From contig CAUEKH010000148.1 of the NCBI GenBank assembly GCA_959018155.1, forward strand, positions 1 through 6,466: a stretch of DNA of 6,466 nt. The letters run 5' to 3'. Positions 5,577 to 6,466 of the stretch are shown here, piece after piece; position 1 is the first letter of the stretch, and every line of letters begins with the position of its first letter. The position numbers and the translations under genes are program-made. The notes under the pieces are model-generated. The model made no database searches, had not been told where the DNA came from, and was given only the letters and a program-made list of their open reading frames with translations. The stretch comes from an uncultured Hungatella sp. (GTDB lineage Bacteria > Bacillota > Clostridia > Lachnospirales > Lachnospiraceae).

Positions 5577-6466
5577 CTATGTTGCATTTTCAAACGTCCA
5601 GATGCACTCTTTGCTCGTTTCTCCATAGTCCGGCGAGCGATAAATTCTCACTAAGACTTTGCCGCCCTCTGTTCTCGTATAGAGAAGTTTGGGTTCTTCC
5701 CCCCGATTTAACCGTTCTTCAATCTGAGGATAATCTAATAACTGCATAAATGCTTCCCGATCCTCCTCAGAGACATAAGTTTCTGCATAAATCTTAATTG
5801 CTACGCTAAATTTCCCGCCAGATTGCCTGGCTGCGGAATGAAAATACGGAGGAATGTAAATATAGCGGAAGGTGTCAATCTTCAAATCCAGGATATAAAC
5901 ACCCAGATATTTCGAAGATAAAACCGAACAGAAAATATCCATGTCGCGTTTTTCCATCAATGTCTTTTCCAGGGCATGGTCCATCTCGCGAACCCGGTAC
6001 ATCTCTCCTCTGGTCTCATGGTACTGATGCTTCGCTTCATACATCTTCACTTCCGCCTGCTTTACCATCTCATAGACAAAGGGGATCCTTTCTCTGCTCT
6101 CTGTGCCGACAGAGATGTGATAGCCTCTCGCTTCAATCTGCTTCTCTGCCCTTTTAATTGTTTCTTCCACCTGTTTGGAACTCAGGCCACGCAAGAACGC
6201 AACGAATTCATCACCGCCAATCCGGTAGACATCTTCCGTTTTGAGTTCTGTTTTTAACACCTCTGCCACAGTCTTAAGCAGCTGATCTCCGGCCTCGTGG
6301 CCATACTGATTATTGATATCATGAAGTCCATCGGCATCAATATAAACGCAGGTCAAATCGAAATCCTGTGCCAGTTCATACCGCTCTAAAGCAATCTGAT
6401 AGCTGTTTCTGTTCTTAAGCCCTGTCAGCCGGTCCGTACTTCCCATCTCTTCGATCGCCTGAAATG
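5577..6466 (-). CDS. GGDEF diguanylate cyclase with C-terminal PAS-like domain, 5' end beyond the window
   Basis: The frame enters from the right edge and ends with TAG at 5577. Counting from the internal Met at 6446, the LTGLKNR entry motif lies at 8-14, the metal-binding segment IDADG at 36-40, N-x-YGHEAGD at 45-54 and GGDEF at 77-81. All are expected for synthesis of cyclic di-GMP from two GTP. The usual Phe-Lys after the second Asp is Leu-His (41-42). The inhibitory RxxD site, expected 9 to 6 residues before GGDEF, reads LKTE, so product inhibition is predicted to be absent. Residues about 165-289 resemble a PAS-like domain (SSKYLGVYILDLKIDTFRY near its start, IWTFENAT at the end) and close the protein. 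The Met at 6446 lies inside the domain boundary and the frame stays open upstream, so the true start and any N-terminal sensor are outside. GGDEF assignment is firm; the PAS call is moderate. Confidence 0.9.
   Translation of the reverse strand, partial: FQAIEEMGSTDRLTGLKNRNSYQIALERYELAQDFDLTCVYIDADGLHDINNQYGHEAGDQLLKTVAEVLKTELKTEDVYRIGGDEFVAFLRGLSSKQVEETIKRAEKQIEARGYHISVGTESRERIPFVYEMVKQAEVKMYEAKHQYHETRGEMYRVREMDHALEKTLMEKRDMDIFCSVLSSKYLGVYILDLKIDTFRYIYIPPYFHSAARQSGGKFSVAIKIYAETYVSEEDREAFMQLLDYPQIEERLNRGEEPKLLYTRTEGGKVLVRIYRSPDYGETSKECIWTFENAT

Noticed and set aside
5564..5595. Possible promoter TTGAAA-N18-CATACT before the Sel1 gene
   Set aside because: The -10 match is poor, and the transcript would begin inside the terminator hairpin, so it would probably end at once. 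The Sel1 promoter remains unidentified.

Overview
All recognisable genes in this window lie on the minus strand. They read right to left as a diguanylate cyclase (cut by the right edge), a zinc-ribbon/Sel1-repeat protein, a short TPR protein that looks like a gene remnant, and a large secreted surface adhesin (cut by the left edge). Purine-rich Shine-Dalgarno sites, a Gram-positive-style signal peptide, MSCRAMM-like adhesin modules, and the style of the Sel1, GGDEF and TPR proteins together suggest a Clostridia-class Firmicute, most likely a gut Lachnospiraceae-type bacterium. This is inferred from protein style; no rRNA or marker gene is present.

Right part (5577-6466): the C-terminal part of a GGDEF protein with an intact GGDEF motif. 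A PAS-like domain lies downstream of the GGDEF domain and ends the protein. A strong intrinsic terminator (5524-5563) separates it from the next gene. Middle (3588-5462): a 624-residue protein with an N-terminal four-cysteine zinc-ribbon-like segment, about 15 tandem Sel1-like repeats of about 36 residues, and a short charged tail. A good sigma-70-type promoter candidate (3557-3585) overlaps its 3' end and faces the TPR gene. TPR gene (2934-3503): 189 residues, apparently the N-terminal repeats of a larger TPR protein with an internal deletion and a lost C-terminal domain.

Left part (1-2875): at least 958 codons of a secreted protein with no in-frame stop down to the window edge. It has a signal peptide, a Ser/Ala/Glu-rich linker, and repeated beta-rich modules of the collagen-binding/MSCRAMM type. 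Its stalk and anchor are outside the window. A 14-bp perfect palindrome sits just upstream of its ribosome binding site.

The TPR gene and the adhesin are 58 bp apart with no visible terminator, so they may share a transcript. No stretch over 300 bases lacks a gene. I saw no tRNA, rRNA, CRISPR array, insertion sequence or recognisable riboswitch. The most interesting points are the junction where a truncated TPR gene meets the adhesin, the adhesin's modular architecture and base-composition shift, the zinc-ribbon/Sel1 fusion, and the GGDEF-then-PAS order with a degenerate inhibitory site.
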